A DNA stretch of 36,144 bases from Fidelibacterota bacterium. Its GTDB lineage: Bacteria > Fidelibacterota > UBA2242. The stretch covers positions 1-36,144 of the forward strand of contig JADHYC010000023.1 of NCBI GenBank assembly GCA_016782645.1, read 5' to 3'. Under the pieces are notes generated by a model, which had not been told where the DNA came from, searched no databases, and saw only the letters and a program-made list of their open reading frames with translations. The translations under genes and the position numbers were made by a program. Below are positions 7,027 to 16,219 of the stretch, one piece after another. Position 1 is the stretch's first letter; each line of letters opens with the position of its first letter.

Positions 7027-9567
7027 ATGATAGGCAAAACTATTTCTCACTATAAAATCATGGAAAAACTCGGCAGTGGAGGCATGGGTGTCGTCTATAA
7101 GGCAGAAGACACCAAACTCAAACGTACCGTTGCGCTTAAATTTCTTCCACCAAGTCTGTCTATCGATTCCGAAGCTAAAAACCGCTTTATACATGAAGCC
7201 CAGGCCGCTTCCGCCCTCGACCATACCAATATTTGTACGATTTACGAAATTGATGAAACCGATGATCATCAATTGTTTATGGCCATGTCCTGCTATGATG
7301 GAGAAACACTCAAACAGAAGATTGAGCATGGACCTCTCCCATTTAAGGAAGCAAGTTCCATTGTTTACCAAATCGTCCAGGGTCTGGCTAAAACACATGA
7401 AAAAGGCATTATCCACCGCGATATCAAACCAGCCAATATCATGATTACCAATGATGGCGTGGTAAAAATTTTGGATTTTGGTTTAGCCAAGTTGACCGGG
7501 CGAACCATGCTGACCAAAGAAGGTACGACTCTGGGAACCATATCTTACATGTCACCGGAACAGACACGGGGCGATTCGGTTGACCATCGCACTGATATAT
7601 GGTCGTTGGGGATTATCTTTTATGAGATGCTCACAGGACAGTTGCCCTTTAAAGGTGAATACGATCAGGCTGTGATGTACTCCATCCTGAATGAGGAGCC
7701 TAATCCAGTATCTTCCCTAAATGATAATATGCCCACTGAATTGGATCAGATTATTACAAAGATTATGGCTAAAAAACCCGATGATCGTTATCGTCAGATT
7801 GATGAATTCATCGAAGATTTATTGCATCTAAAAGAAGGTACATTAAAAAAAAGGAAAAGATTGAAGCGAACCGAAAAGAAACGTTTACTATTTCTAACCT
7901 CCATCAGTGTAATTGTACTTATTGTTTTTACAGTATTATTTTATCCGACTAAAACCATACCATTCTCAGAGAGAGACTGGATACTAATCACTGACTTCGA
8001 AAATCATACCAATGAAAGCATTTTTGATAAATCGCTTTACACTGCCTTTTCCTTGAGTATAGATCAATCCCGATATGTTAATGTTTTATCGAAACGCAGA
8101 ATGCTGGAAACACTAAAACGAATGAAGAAATCAGGTACAAAAGTTATTGATGAAGAAGCTGGGCGTGAAATTGCAATCCGTGAAGGAATTGGCATCTTTG
8201 TCGCACCAAGCATTAGTCGGGCAGGAGAAAAATATGCTTTGATGGGGAAAATACAGGAAGTTAAAGGCAATAATATTTTAGAATCTGAAGTTCTTTATGC
8301 AGATGGAAAAAATGAAATACTTGAGACATTAGACAAGTTAAGTCATAATATACGTAAAGAACTGGGAGAGTCAAGATTTTCAATTGCCACTCGGAGCAAA
8401 CCTTTAACTAATGTCACAACTTCCTCATTAGAGGCTCTCAAGCAATATTCTCTGGGAATTGAGAACCATTTAAATTTGAATTTTGAACAAGCAAAGAACT
8501 ATTATGAGAATGCTCTAAAAATTGATACAAATTTCACTTCTGCAAGAGCGTCTTTAGGAAATCTTCTTTTTGAAAGATTTGATCGCAAAAAAGGCAAAGA
8601 ATTATTAGCAGAGGCTGTTAAATATGTAGAAAACCTGACGGATAAGGAAAAGTATGGCATTTTAGCATTTCACGCTATCAATGTTGAAAATGATTATGAA
8701 AAAGGGATAAAATTCACCAGAATGCGTATTGATTTGTATCCGGATGACCCTATTGCACATAATAATCTGGGCTGGTACTATCATAATTTGGGTAGATTTA
8801 ATGAAGCAGTATTAGAGTATAAATCCGCATTAAAAATTAATCCCTACTTGCTGCTTACTTACGGCGGCCTTATCTGGATTTATTGTGAAAAATTAGCCCA
8901 ATTGGATTCCGCTATGGTCTGGTCAAAGCATCTGCTTTTCTATGATGATGAAAATGCATGGGGATATTTTTATTTAGGCTCTTCGTATGTGGGTAAGGAT
9001 AGTCTTTCTGAAGCTGAACGGGCTTATAAAAAAGCCTCTGAATTAAATCCAAATTTAAATCTTAATACTTATCGCCTGGCCCATGTATATCGACTTCAGG
9101 GTCAATATCAAAAATCAATTCAAATTTTAAAAGGAATGCTTAAAGTCCATATGAATGAAGCATCGGCCCATTATGATTTGGGTATTAATTATCAAATGAT
9201 GGGTGATATACAAGCAGCAAAAAAACATTTTTCCAGATTTAAAGAATATGCTGAGAAATGGGTGCAAGATAGTCCGGAAAACGCAGCATCATATATATCT
9301 TTGGCAGTGGTGTTGACAAGACTTGGTGAGAAGCAACAGGGCTGGGATATCGGCTGCAAAGCGATTGAGCTTGACTCCACTCTTCATTTAAGTTTTGCGG
9401 AATTACTAACTACTCAAGGCAAAAAGGAAAAAGCCCTTATACATTTAGAGAAAGCGTTGCAGAAGGGATATAAAAATCTGGTCTGGTTGAAATTAAATCC
9501 CGATTTAGAATTGCTGCAGAATGAACCCGGATATAAAAAATTGATAAATCAATACTTTATCGAATAG
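7027..9567 (+). CDS. Membrane-anchored Ser/Thr protein kinase with TPR repeats (first of tandem pair)
   Basis: Residues 8-268 form a Hanks-type kinase: glycine loop GSGGMG (16-21), Lys38 in VALKF, Glu57, HRD 130-132 with Lys134 and Asn137, DFG 150-152, SPE 176-178 and Asp190. All catalytic residues are present. A basic stretch and one transmembrane helix (about 286-306) follow. An extracytoplasmic region comes next (about 315-445), resembling the TolB-N/FlgO-like domain found in such kinases, then tetratricopeptide repeats to the end. The protein should phosphorylate cytoplasmic targets, with sensing by the outer TPR part. GAAGGG lies upstream of the ATG. The next gene is a paralogue after 67 bases, so the two are probably cotranscribed. 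Flanking attC-like sites suggest both entered as one long cassette. The target is unknown. Confidence 0.9.
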   Translation: MIGKTISHYKIMEKLGSGGMGVVYKAEDTKLKRTVALKFLPPSLSIDSEAKNRFIHEAQAASALDHTNICTIYEIDETDDHQLFMAMSCYDGETLKQKIEHGPLPFKEASSIVYQIVQGLAKTHEKGIIHRDIKPANIMITNDGVVKILDFGLAKLTGRTMLTKEGTTLGTISYMSPEQTRGDSVDHRTDIWSLGIIFYEMLTGQLPFKGEYDQAVMYSILNEEPNPVSSLNDNMPTELDQIITKIMAKKPDDRYRQIDEFIEDLLHLKEGTLKKRKRLKRTEKKRLLFLTSISVIVLIVFTVLFYPTKTIPFSERDWILITDFENHTNESIFDKSLYTAFSLSIDQSRYVNVLSKRRMLETLKRMKKSGTKVIDEEAGREIAIREGIGIFVAPSISRAGEKYALMGKIQEVKGNNILESEVLYADGKNEILETLDKLSHNIRKELGESRFSIATRSKPLTNVTTSSLEALKQYSLGIENHLNLNFEQAKNYYENALKIDTNFTSARASLGNLLFERFDRKKGKELLAEAVKYVENLTDKEKYGILAFHAINVENDYEKGIKFTRMRIDLYPDDPIAHNNLGWYYHNLGRFNEAVLEYKSALKINPYLLLTYGGLIWIYCEKLAQLDSAMVWSKHLLFYDDENAWGYFYLGSSYVGKDSLSEAERAYKKASELNPNLNLNTYRLAHVYRLQGQYQKSIQILKGMLKVHMNEASAHYDLGINYQMMGDIQAAKKHFSRFKEYAEKWVQDSPENAASYISLAVVLTRLGEKQQGWDIGCKAIELDSTLHLSFAELLTTQGKKEKALIHLEKALQKGYKNLVWLKLNPDLELLQNEPGYKKLINQYFIE

Positions 9568-9634
9568 AACAAATAATTATCCGAATTAATTGATGCTATA
9601 AAGAGATTAGCAAAACTACAACAGGATACCTAAT

Positions 9635-12205
9635 ATGATTGGCAAATCAATTTCACATTATCGAATCATTGAAAAACTCGGTGAAGGCGGAATGGGCGTG
9701 GTTTATAAAGCCGAGGACACCAAACTCAAACGTTTCGTTGCTTTAAAATTTCTTCCGTTGCAATCGTTAAGTAACGAGGAGGAAAGAACACGGTTAGTGC
9801 ATGAAGCACAGGCAGCAGCCTCTTTAGACCATCCGAATATTTGCACAGTACACGAAATAGATGAAGTAGATGGCAATACTTTTATTGCAATGGCCTACAT
9901 CGATGGTCAGAGCCTAAAAGGAAAAATTGATTCAGGCCCTTTAAAAATAGAAGAATCACTAAATATTGCCATTCAAATTGCTGAAGGACTCCAGGAAGCG
10001 CATGAAAAAGGAATTGTTCATCGGGATATTAAAAGCTCCAATATTATGTTCTCTTCCAAAGGACAAACAAAAATCACCGATTTTGGATTAGTAAAGTTGT
10101 CCGGTCGGACAAAGCTTACCAAAACAGGCACAACAATGGGTACAGTTGCCTACATGTCTCCTGAACAGACACAGGGCGCAACTGTAGACCATCGCGCAGA
10201 TATCTGGTCCTTTGGTGTGATGCTATATGAAATGATCACGGGACAACTTCCCTTTAAAGGAGATTACGACCAGGCAGTTGTCTATTCCATTGTGAATGAA
10301 GAACCGGAGCAGATAACAGGAGTGTGCACTGGCGTACCGATAGAATTGGAGCGCATCATCAACAAGGCCATGGCCAAGAATCCCGAAGAGCGCTATCAGC
10401 ACGTAGATGAAATACTGGTTGATTTGCGTTCTGTTGCAAAAGAAGCACTGATTAAAATCAAACCAGAGGAGAGTGTCCCTGTTGTTGAAGTATACGAAAA
10501 GGAAGAGTCATTTCAGTTTACTAAGCGTAAAAAGCGCAACAAAAAAATGGCATTGCTGATTGCTGCAGTGACCGCGATTGCGTTGGTGGCCTCAATTATC
10601 TTTATCATACAGAAACAAAGATCCAAATTCATTGCGAATCGGATCGTCGTTGTACCATTTGAGAATAAAACAGGCGATGAATCTCTGGACATGTTAGGTC
10701 AGATGGCAGCCGAAATGATTACCCAGGAGATGTCACAAATAAGTGAACTTGAGGCTGTTCCATTTATATCCGTGATGGATTCATATTCGAAAAAGAAGGA
10801 GAAACCCTCTGCATACACTGTTGCGGCGCAAAATGAAGCGGGTGTTCTTATAACAGGGTCCTACTACTTACAGGGTGAAGACCTTTTCTTTCGGGCAAGT
10901 ATCATGGAGGCTGAGCATAAAAAACTCCTTGAGTCGCCATCGCCGGTAAAAGGTTCTTCCAAAACCCAGGATGTGGTTCTCGAAAGATTATGCAGTCAGA
11001 TTCTAGGCGCCCTTGCCATTTATTTTTATTATGATGTTCAAACCGGTCAAGCGTATATACCTTCATTCGAGGCGTATAAAGAATTTCAGATAGGGATGGA
11101 ACTTTTTGGCATCGACTACGATAAGGCAAGAAGCCATTTTTACAAGTCTGTTGAAATGGATTCTGCATTTACACTTCCTCTGCGATACATAGCAGTATCT
11201 TATTCTAACCAGGGCCAAAATGCCAGGGCAGATTCCCTATATGACTTAATTAACAAGCATCGAGAAAAGTTGGCCCAATTTGACCGTATCATGCTTGATT
11301 GGGGTATTGCAGATAATTCTGGTAATCTGGCAAAAGCGATGAGATTTCTGAGAAAGGCCGAAGAACTTGCTCCAAGAAATTATGTAATCAAATTAATCAT
11401 CGGCGGGAACGCGATATGTCAGAATCTTCCTCAATTAACTGTAGACACCTATGCTGAATTTGGATATGAGAGAATGGCTGAGGAGATTAGGGGGGAGTGG
11501 TGTCTCGGGGTTCTAACCGAAGCACTGTATATGCTTGGAGAGTACGAAGAGGCTTTGGATGTCATTCATTTCTCTCGCCAACATTTTCCTGATCAATCAT
11601 CAAATCTGAGGTATGAAGCAATTTTGCAGGCGGCACGCGGTCAAATTCAGGACGTTTACAGGGTTATCGATGAAAGCTTTCGTCTATCAGGTTCTGCACC
11701 TGGCAGCGTGATGCGTGATGCCGCGATGGCCCTCAGGGCGCATGGGCATAAAGATGTTGCTTATGAGGTGCTCAAACGATCATTAACATGGTACAAATCT
11801 CGCATTAGCGGAGACCATCGATACTCTATTGCTCGAGTATTGTATTGTAATGAGCAGTGGGCAGAGGTGCAACAGTATTTTGAACAGCTTTATCGAGAAT
11901 ATCCAAACAATCAGAACTACCAAGGATATACGGGCATTGTGGCAGCCCGATTGGGAGACCGGGAAAAGGCAAACAGGATTTTAGAAGAGTTACATAGTAA
12001 AGACGAATCTTATCTGTTCGGATCTCATCTTTATTGGTGCGCCAGGATCGCTGCAGTACTTGGTGAACAAAAGCGCGCCGTTGATCTGCTGCGGGAGGCA
12101 TATGGTCAAGGCTGGGGTTATGGAATGTACGAGCTTTTAGAAATGGATTTTGAATCACTTCACAACTATAAACCATACATTGAGCTTATGCGCCCAAAGG
12201 GTTAA
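9635..12205 (+). CDS. Membrane-anchored Ser/Thr protein kinase with TPR-like repeats (second of tandem pair)
   Basis: The 856-residue paralogue of the preceding gene shares MIGKxISHY, KLGxGGMGVVYKAEDTK and most of the kinase core at equal positions. Visible are the glycine loop GEGGMG (16-21), Lys38, Glu57, HRD 129-131 followed by DIKSSN, DFG 149-151 and SPE 175-177. One membrane helix lies at about 303-325. A TolB-N/FlgO-like segment (about 333-460, starting RIVVVPFENKTGDES) and a long helical TPR-like region follow. The outer domains have diverged far more than the kinase domains, which suggests a shared catalytic module with different inputs. AGGATA precedes the start. A third, dead copy of the same gene start lies at 12275, so the family has been duplicating here. 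Confidence 0.9.
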   Translation: MIGKSISHYRIIEKLGEGGMGVVYKAEDTKLKRFVALKFLPLQSLSNEEERTRLVHEAQAAASLDHPNICTVHEIDEVDGNTFIAMAYIDGQSLKGKIDSGPLKIEESLNIAIQIAEGLQEAHEKGIVHRDIKSSNIMFSSKGQTKITDFGLVKLSGRTKLTKTGTTMGTVAYMSPEQTQGATVDHRADIWSFGVMLYEMITGQLPFKGDYDQAVVYSIVNEEPEQITGVCTGVPIELERIINKAMAKNPEERYQHVDEILVDLRSVAKEALIKIKPEESVPVVEVYEKEESFQFTKRKKRNKKMALLIAAVTAIALVASIIFIIQKQRSKFIANRIVVVPFENKTGDESLDMLGQMAAEMITQEMSQISELEAVPFISVMDSYSKKKEKPSAYTVAAQNEAGVLITGSYYLQGEDLFFRASIMEAEHKKLLESPSPVKGSSKTQDVVLERLCSQILGALAIYFYYDVQTGQAYIPSFEAYKEFQIGMELFGIDYDKARSHFYKSVEMDSAFTLPLRYIAVSYSNQGQNARADSLYDLINKHREKLAQFDRIMLDWGIADNSGNLAKAMRFLRKAEELAPRNYVIKLIIGGNAICQNLPQLTVDTYAEFGYERMAEEIRGEWCLGVLTEALYMLGEYEEALDVIHFSRQHFPDQSSNLRYEAILQAARGQIQDVYRVIDESFRLSGSAPGSVMRDAAMALRAHGHKDVAYEVLKRSLTWYKSRISGDHRYSIARVLYCNEQWAEVQQYFEQLYREYPNNQNYQGYTGIVAARLGDREKANRILEELHSKDESYLFGSHLYWCARIAAVLGEQKRAVDLLREAYGQGWGYGMYELLEMDFESLHNYKPYIELMRPKG

Positions 12206-12274
12206 ATGATAATTAAGAATAAAAAACTTAGAATGAAGTAGGATTTGTTAGTAAATTTGTCTGAAGACGATTTT

Positions 12275-12340
12275 ATGATCGGCAAAACCATCTACTAATA
12301 CGATATCATGGAATGACTTTGCTGAGGCATAAAGATCATT
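12275..12340 (+). pseudogene. Vestigial start of a third Ser/Thr kinase
   Basis: From ATG at 12275 the DNA aligns with the first about 65 bases of the kinase gene at 7027: ATGAT-GGCAAAAC-AT, then ATCATGGAA and CTGAGGCAT. The frame reads MIGKTIY-stop-YDIME-stop, so three or more nonsense changes have accumulated. Similarity fades after the glycine-loop region. It is the remnant of another tandem kinase copy. Confidence 0.7.
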
Positions 12341-12391
12341 AAATTCGAACTTCGAATATTATTAATGAAAATCATATTCTTTGTATTCACA

Positions 12392-12583
12392 GTATAACAA
12401 GCGCATGAAGCCGACACGTTAATCGAGGCCTCTCAAGTTGCTTGTTTTGGTTTTGTAGCGTTTCGAGTAGCTGGTGGTGGCACTGCGAAACCCGAACGTC
12501 CAGAGCATTCTCGAAAGCTTAGATTGTATCCAAAAGTTTTGTGCGCTTTCATCCTTGCGCCGCTCAGCACCTAGTCGTTAGAA
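12392..12583 (+). other. Degenerate attC-like site after the kinase pair
   Basis: Left box GTATAAC (about 12392-12398) is followed by GCGCATGAAGCCGAC. Near the right end, GCTTTCATCCTTGCGC is an imperfect complement of GCGCATGAAGC, and the right box GTTAGAA is at 12577-12583. Pairing is weaker than at the other sites and the element is about 190 bases long. It may be decayed or carry an insertion. Confidence 0.48.
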
Positions 12584-12600
12584 GCAGGGAGGCCGTATTT

Positions 12601-13554
12601 ATGCATGCATTCCATAATCTTGTAAATGCGATTCTCGTCATTGTGTTTATTTATGCATTAGCTCTTTTACTGCGACGGAAAGGGACATTAACAGAAGAAC
12701 ATTCTCTGACCCTTGCCCGCATCGTTACAGACTTGTGTTTGCCGGCCATAATTTTCGTGAGTCTGGCAAAGCAGTCAATCCGGTTGGATCAAATAGCCCC
12801 GGCTCTAGTCATGTTGGGCCTGGAACTTTTCTGTATTGCTCTGGCCTGGAGTATTAGTGCCTTGCTGAAGTTCAACAAAGCACAACAGGGAGCAATTATC
12901 TTCTGCTCAGCATTCGGTTCCTCAACGTTTCTGGGTTATTCGATTATCATGCAAATGTTTCCACACACGCCTGAAGCTCTCAGCGAAGCCGTTCTTATTT
13001 CAGAAATAGGCGTTGGGTATCCAATCTTCATTTTGGGTCCCAACCTTGCCGCCTATTTCGGTTCAGAAAAATTAGAGGCAAAATTACAGTGGAAATCGTC
13101 TCTGGCCTTTTTCAAATCCCCTGTATTTTTCGCATTGCTCATTGGCCTTCTTTGGTGCTCTTTTCGACTACCCGGTCAAGAGAATGCCTTTCTGGCTCCG
13201 ATATTCCAGCTCTGCAATGTATTAGCCTCGGCTCTGACGCCGCTTGCCATTTTATCGGTTGGCCTCATGTTCAAGTTGCCCCATCTGCGCAAGATAATAG
13301 CGCCTCTGACAATTGTAATTCTCCTGAAATTAATAATTAAACCCCTACTTGCCAGTTCTCTTGCAACCCAATTTGGTTTTCCTGAACTCTGGAAAGAGGT
13401 TTTGGTTCTTCTAGCCGCAATGCCTCCTGCTGTTCTTGGAGCGGTTTTCTTGAGACGTTATGGTGGAGACGCTTCATTGGCATCAGCACTGCTGCTGGCG
13501 GCAAGTCTCGTAAGCTGCGTGACTCTTGTGGGCGTATTCTGGATGATTGGATAG
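12601..13554 (+). CDS. AEC-family transporter (auxin efflux carrier type)
   Basis: This 317-residue membrane protein has about ten hydrophobic segments in the two-bundle AEC/Mem_trans (PF03547) layout. Recognisable stretches are LRRKGTLTEE after helix 1, LCLPAIIFVSLAK in helix 2, and a helix with SSTFLGYSIIMQMF. The C-terminal half begins at about residue 170 (FFKSPVFFALLIG). AEC proteins move organic anions such as malonate, malate or related compounds across the inner membrane. The substrate cannot be told here. The frame is open further upstream to a GTG at 12541, but that lies inside the attC-like site. GGGAGG at 12587-12592 with 8-base spacing fixes the start at ATG 12601. It is a typical one-gene cassette between attC sites. 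Confidence 0.87.
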   Translation: MHAFHNLVNAILVIVFIYALALLLRRKGTLTEEHSLTLARIVTDLCLPAIIFVSLAKQSIRLDQIAPALVMLGLELFCIALAWSISALLKFNKAQQGAIIFCSAFGSSTFLGYSIIMQMFPHTPEALSEAVLISEIGVGYPIFILGPNLAAYFGSEKLEAKLQWKSSLAFFKSPVFFALLIGLLWCSFRLPGQENAFLAPIFQLCNVLASALTPLAILSVGLMFKLPHLRKIIAPLTIVILLKLIIKPLLASSLATQFGFPELWKEVLVLLAAMPPAVLGAVFLRRYGGDASLASALLLAASLVSCVTLVGVFWMIG

Positions 13555-13576
13555 CGTTACTGTCTTGATATGAATC

Positions 13577-13636
13577 TTCTAACAAGGCTAATGCAGCCGA
13601 CGCAAAAAACAGCGCGGCTGATTAGCGGCATTAGGC
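13577..13636 (+). other. attC recombination site after the AEC transporter
   Basis: A compact 60-base site with left box TTCTAAC (13577-13583) and right box ATTAGGC (13630-13636). The arms are GCTAAT-G-CAGCCG-A-CGC and GCGCGGCTGATTAGC. They pair fully except for two unpaired bases (G and A) on the left arm, the classical attC signature. The right box has A where the recombination G is expected, so the site may be weakened. Confidence 0.85.
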
Positions 13637-13655
13637 ATAATAGAAAGGAATTAAT

Positions 13656-14243
13656 TTGATAAGATATCATCGATTATTTATAATAATAGGCTTGATTTTA
13701 TTATTTTCTTGCGAAAATCATAACAAGGAGATTTTATCGAATTCTACATCAGAAGAGTTACTTGCTATGTTCCAAGAGGATCAGGCTGTAAGAACTGGTA
13801 AAATTGAAGTAGAATCTATTAAATCAGGTAAAAAGAGACGACTACGAGTACTGGAATTGTTATCACAAAATAAAATAAATAGTGCACAAGATAAAATGTA
13901 TGCAGCATATATTCTTCAGCACACTAGTCTTCGCTATTGTGGTGAAAAGTTGGTCAGTTCAAGTCCTGAAAATTGTTACCTTGCTCATAAACTAGCATGT
14001 GAATCCCTAAAGATGGGTAACGAACAAGCACGTCAATTAGTTGCTGCTACTATTGACCGCTATTTAGTGTATACAAAAGGTATTCAAAAATATGGAACAC
14101 AGCGAGGATATAATTCTGAAACTGGTCAGGAATATCTACTTTCAATTGATTCAACTACAACAGATGCAGAACGAAAAAAATATGGTGTTCCACCGCTAAA
14201 TGAATTGAAAAAGAAATATCCATTTAATGAAAGCGGTGGTTAA
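13656..14243 (+). CDS. DUF6624-like lipoprotein
   Basis: This 195-residue protein starts at TTG (13656), with AAAGGA about 8 bases upstream and no in-frame ATG nearby. A hydrophobic leader ends in the lipobox LFSC (Cys19), so it should be lipid-anchored after processing. The middle and end carry the pattern AAYILQH, YLAHKLACES, TIDRYL, QKYGTQ and YGVPPLNELKKKYP. This resembles the DUF6624 family, whose function is unknown. It sits between a clear attC site and a second site fused to repeat R2, so it is a single-gene cassette. Family assignment is from remembered motif pattern and should be treated as probable, not certain. Confidence 0.65.
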   Translation: MIRYHRLFIIIGLILLFSCENHNKEILSNSTSEELLAMFQEDQAVRTGKIEVESIKSGKKRRLRVLELLSQNKINSAQDKMYAAYILQHTSLRYCGEKLVSSSPENCYLAHKLACESLKMGNEQARQLVAATIDRYLVYTKGIQKYGTQRGYNSETGQEYLLSIDSTTTDAERKKYGVPPLNELKKKYPFNESGG

Positions 14244-14255
14244 AAATACAGAAGC

Positions 14256-14380
14256 GCCTAACGAATTCACTTCACACCTGACGCCATAAGGATATCCGAA
14301 AATCTTTAATTCGGCGTCAGTATGCAGGCAGGAGTTGAACAACCTACTATGATAAAAGTCATATGATAGATCCGGAAAAC
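14256..14380 (+). other. attC-like left arm joined to repeat R2 (copy 2)
   Basis: GCCTAAC (14256-14262) is a good attC left box 12 bases after the stop codon. CACCTGACGCC (14275-14285) then pairs with GGCGTCAG (14313-14320). Between them is ATATCCGAAAATCTTT-ATTCGG, the same hairpin as at 130-190 near the IS110 gene. No GTTRRRY right box is found at the expected distance, only AGTTGAAC near 14334. Either the site is degenerate or its right part was replaced. Confidence 0.5.
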
Positions 14381-14454
14381 ATTGTATTAAAAACTGGATA
14401 CATATCTAAGGAAATTGGATATATAAGTACATAAAAAATATAGAATCAGCATTG

Positions 14455-15510
14455 ATGAAATTTAATAACAAACATCACTTACTCATTACTCTTATTATGA
14501 TTAGCACTATGAGTATTTTTTCATGCAGTAAAGATTATAAAACCGACAGATTTTTTAAAATTTATCATGGAAACACAGTTCCCGGAGCTGCATTAATGAT
14601 CATTCATAAAGGTCAAAAAATAGTAGTAAAAACTTATGGAATGGCTAATCTTGAGGATAGTATTTCAGTCACAAGATATACAAATTTTAGATTAGCCTCC
14701 GTCACCAAGCAGTTTACAGCTATGTGTATTATGATTCTAAGAGAGCGCGGCAAATTGGATTATAATTACACGCTTAATGACATTTTCCCAAAATTTCCCG
14801 ACTACGGTAGAGAGATTACAATCAAGAATCTTCTGCAACACACATCCGGTCTTATTGCTTATGAAGACCTCATTCCCGATACTTCAACTAAACAGGTATT
14901 GGATAAAGACATTTTACAAATGATGATACAAGTTGACAGCACTTATTTTACACCTGGGACAGACTACCGCTACAGCAATTCAGGATATACCGTATTGGCA
15001 ATGATTGTAGAGAAGATATCCGGAAAATCATTTGTAGAATTTCTCAAAGACGAAATCTTCACTCCACTTAATATGAAAAATACAGTCGCCTTTGAGAATG
15101 GAATTTCAGAGGTGGAAAATCGTGCTTATGGCTATACTGTTGAATCTGATTCCATTAGATTCTCTGACCAGAGCACAACAAGCGCCGTTTTAGGAGATGG
15201 CGGAATATACACCTCCATTGAAGACCTTTACAAATGGGATCAGGCACTATATTCTGAAAAATTAGTTACTTCTGAAACTCTTCAGAAGGCTTTTACACCG
15301 GCATTGAAAAACTATGGATTCGGATGGCGAATTGACGAATACAAAGGTCGTTTTCGTGTACACCATACGGGAAGCACCTGTGGTTTTCGCACTATAATTC
15401 AGCGTTTTCCCCTGGATGAATTCACGGTTATAATTCTGACAAATCGCAGAGATCCCAACGTAGATAAACTTGCTGATAAATTAACTGATATGTACCTAAT
15501 CGAAAGATAA
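14455..15510 (+). CDS. Serine beta-lactamase-fold hydrolase, lipoprotein (class C / PBP-like)
   Basis: The 351-residue protein has a leader ending in lipobox IFSC (Cys24). The beta-lactamase-like serine hydrolase fold follows, with nucleophile motif Ser82-Val-Thr-Lys85 (SxxK), Tyr173-Ser-Asn175 (YxN) and His304-Thr-Gly306, the usual KTG/HxG strand. Such proteins act as esterases, D-aminopeptidases or penicillin-binding-type enzymes in the periplasm. Antibiotic resistance cannot be inferred. ATG 14455 is preferred to the overlapping TTG at 14452. The ribosome-binding site is weak. The TAA at 15508 is followed in the same frame by about 106 open codons encoding a T9SS sorting domain, so the present protein has probably lost its secretion tail. 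Confidence 0.83.
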   Translation: MKFNNKHHLLITLIMISTMSIFSCSKDYKTDRFFKIYHGNTVPGAALMIIHKGQKIVVKTYGMANLEDSISVTRYTNFRLASVTKQFTAMCIMILRERGKLDYNYTLNDIFPKFPDYGREITIKNLLQHTSGLIAYEDLIPDTSTKQVLDKDILQMMIQVDSTYFTPGTDYRYSNSGYTVLAMIVEKISGKSFVEFLKDEIFTPLNMKNTVAFENGISEVENRAYGYTVESDSIRFSDQSTTSAVLGDGGIYTSIEDLYKWDQALYSEKLVTSETLQKAFTPALKNYGFGWRIDEYKGRFRVHHTGSTCGFRTIIQRFPLDEFTVIILTNRRDPNVDKLADKLTDMYLIER

Positions 15511-15831
15511 TCGTCACCAAAATCTATTTTAAGTAAGCTCAACAAGCCAAATACATCGAATGCTGAATACTTTCGGTATGGGTTTCTATTCTGGAAAAAT
15601 CCATTTAATGCTACTACAACAATAATATATGAATTATCTAAGACAGATATTATCACACTTAATATTTTCGATATGCTTTGTAACTTAATTGAAATTCTCG
15701 TGAACACCACTCAAGAACCTGGTCAATATTCTATCGATTGGAATGCTACTAAATATCCGTCAGGTATATATATAATTCAGATGAAGGTAGGAAATTTCGT
15801 TCAGAGCGAAAAATGCTTGTTATTAAAGTAA
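15511..15831 (+). pseudogene. Detached T9SS sorting domain, in frame with the beta-lactamase-fold gene
   Basis: Reading on past the TAA at 15508-15510 in the same frame gives an uninterrupted stretch to the TAA at 15829. It contains KNPFNATTTIIYELSK, LNIFDMLCNLIEILVN, PGQYSIDWNATKYPSGIYII and a KCLLLK end. This is a T9SS type A sorting domain with an eroded NYPNPFN motif. It has no start codon or ribosome-binding site of its own. A single stop codon therefore separates a hydrolase from its former secretion signal, unless read-through occurs. Confidence 0.8.
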
Positions 15832-15834
15832 TCC

Positions 15835-16111
15835 ACCTAACAAATAAGAATTTGCAACGACGTTTCTGTCGTAATCAATCCAGGGTTCAAGAAGCCCGGA
15901 TTTCTCAGAACAATGGATATATAGGGATCCTTATGTGGAAAGATGGCTCTAAAACAGACTATTCTTGCAATTGCATATTCCAATTGACTTGCTCAAATCT
16001 TATGCTTAACATAGGATTAACAATGAATTACAAAGAAACAGGCTGGAATTTTATACGACATGAAAAGCTGTCTATAAGCAGTTATCCGAGTCGCTCATGT
16101 ATATGTTAAAA
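15835..16111 (+). other. attC-like region ending in R3 repeat (copy b)
   Basis: Left box ACCTAAC (15835-15841) lies just after the sorting-domain stop, and the right box GTTAAAA is at 16105-16111. The last about 60 bases (16049-16111) are an R3 repeat. TATA-CGA-CATGA pairs with TCATGTATA around a TATAAGCAGTTAT core, matching 5121-5183 and 34862-34912. The total length of about 277 bases is long for one attC, so an insertion or two fused remnants are possible. An open frame across it lacks gene-like features. Confidence 0.5.
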
Positions 16112-16219
16112 GGAATAATGACTTTCAAATCCCAAATAGACATAAAAAAAGCAATAAGTTAAATAATGCTAAAGAAGTGTTAATCTAAAACATAGCCGTT
16201 TAATAGGAGGAAATCTAGA

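Noticed and set aside
12541-12600. Extension of the AEC transporter to an upstream GTG
   Set aside because: The extra 20 codons lie inside the attC-like site. The GGGAGG and 8-base spacing favour ATG 12601, and the extra peptide does not look like an AEC start.
14455-15510. Antibiotic-resistance beta-lactamase
   Set aside because: The SxxK/YxN/HTG motifs are shared by many esterases and peptidases of this fold. Nothing in the sequence indicates beta-lactam hydrolysis.
15813-16109. A 98-codon open frame after the sorting-domain remnant
   Set aside because: It overlaps the end of the remnant and the attC-like/R3 repeat, lacks a ribosome-binding site, and its translation shows no protein-like pattern.
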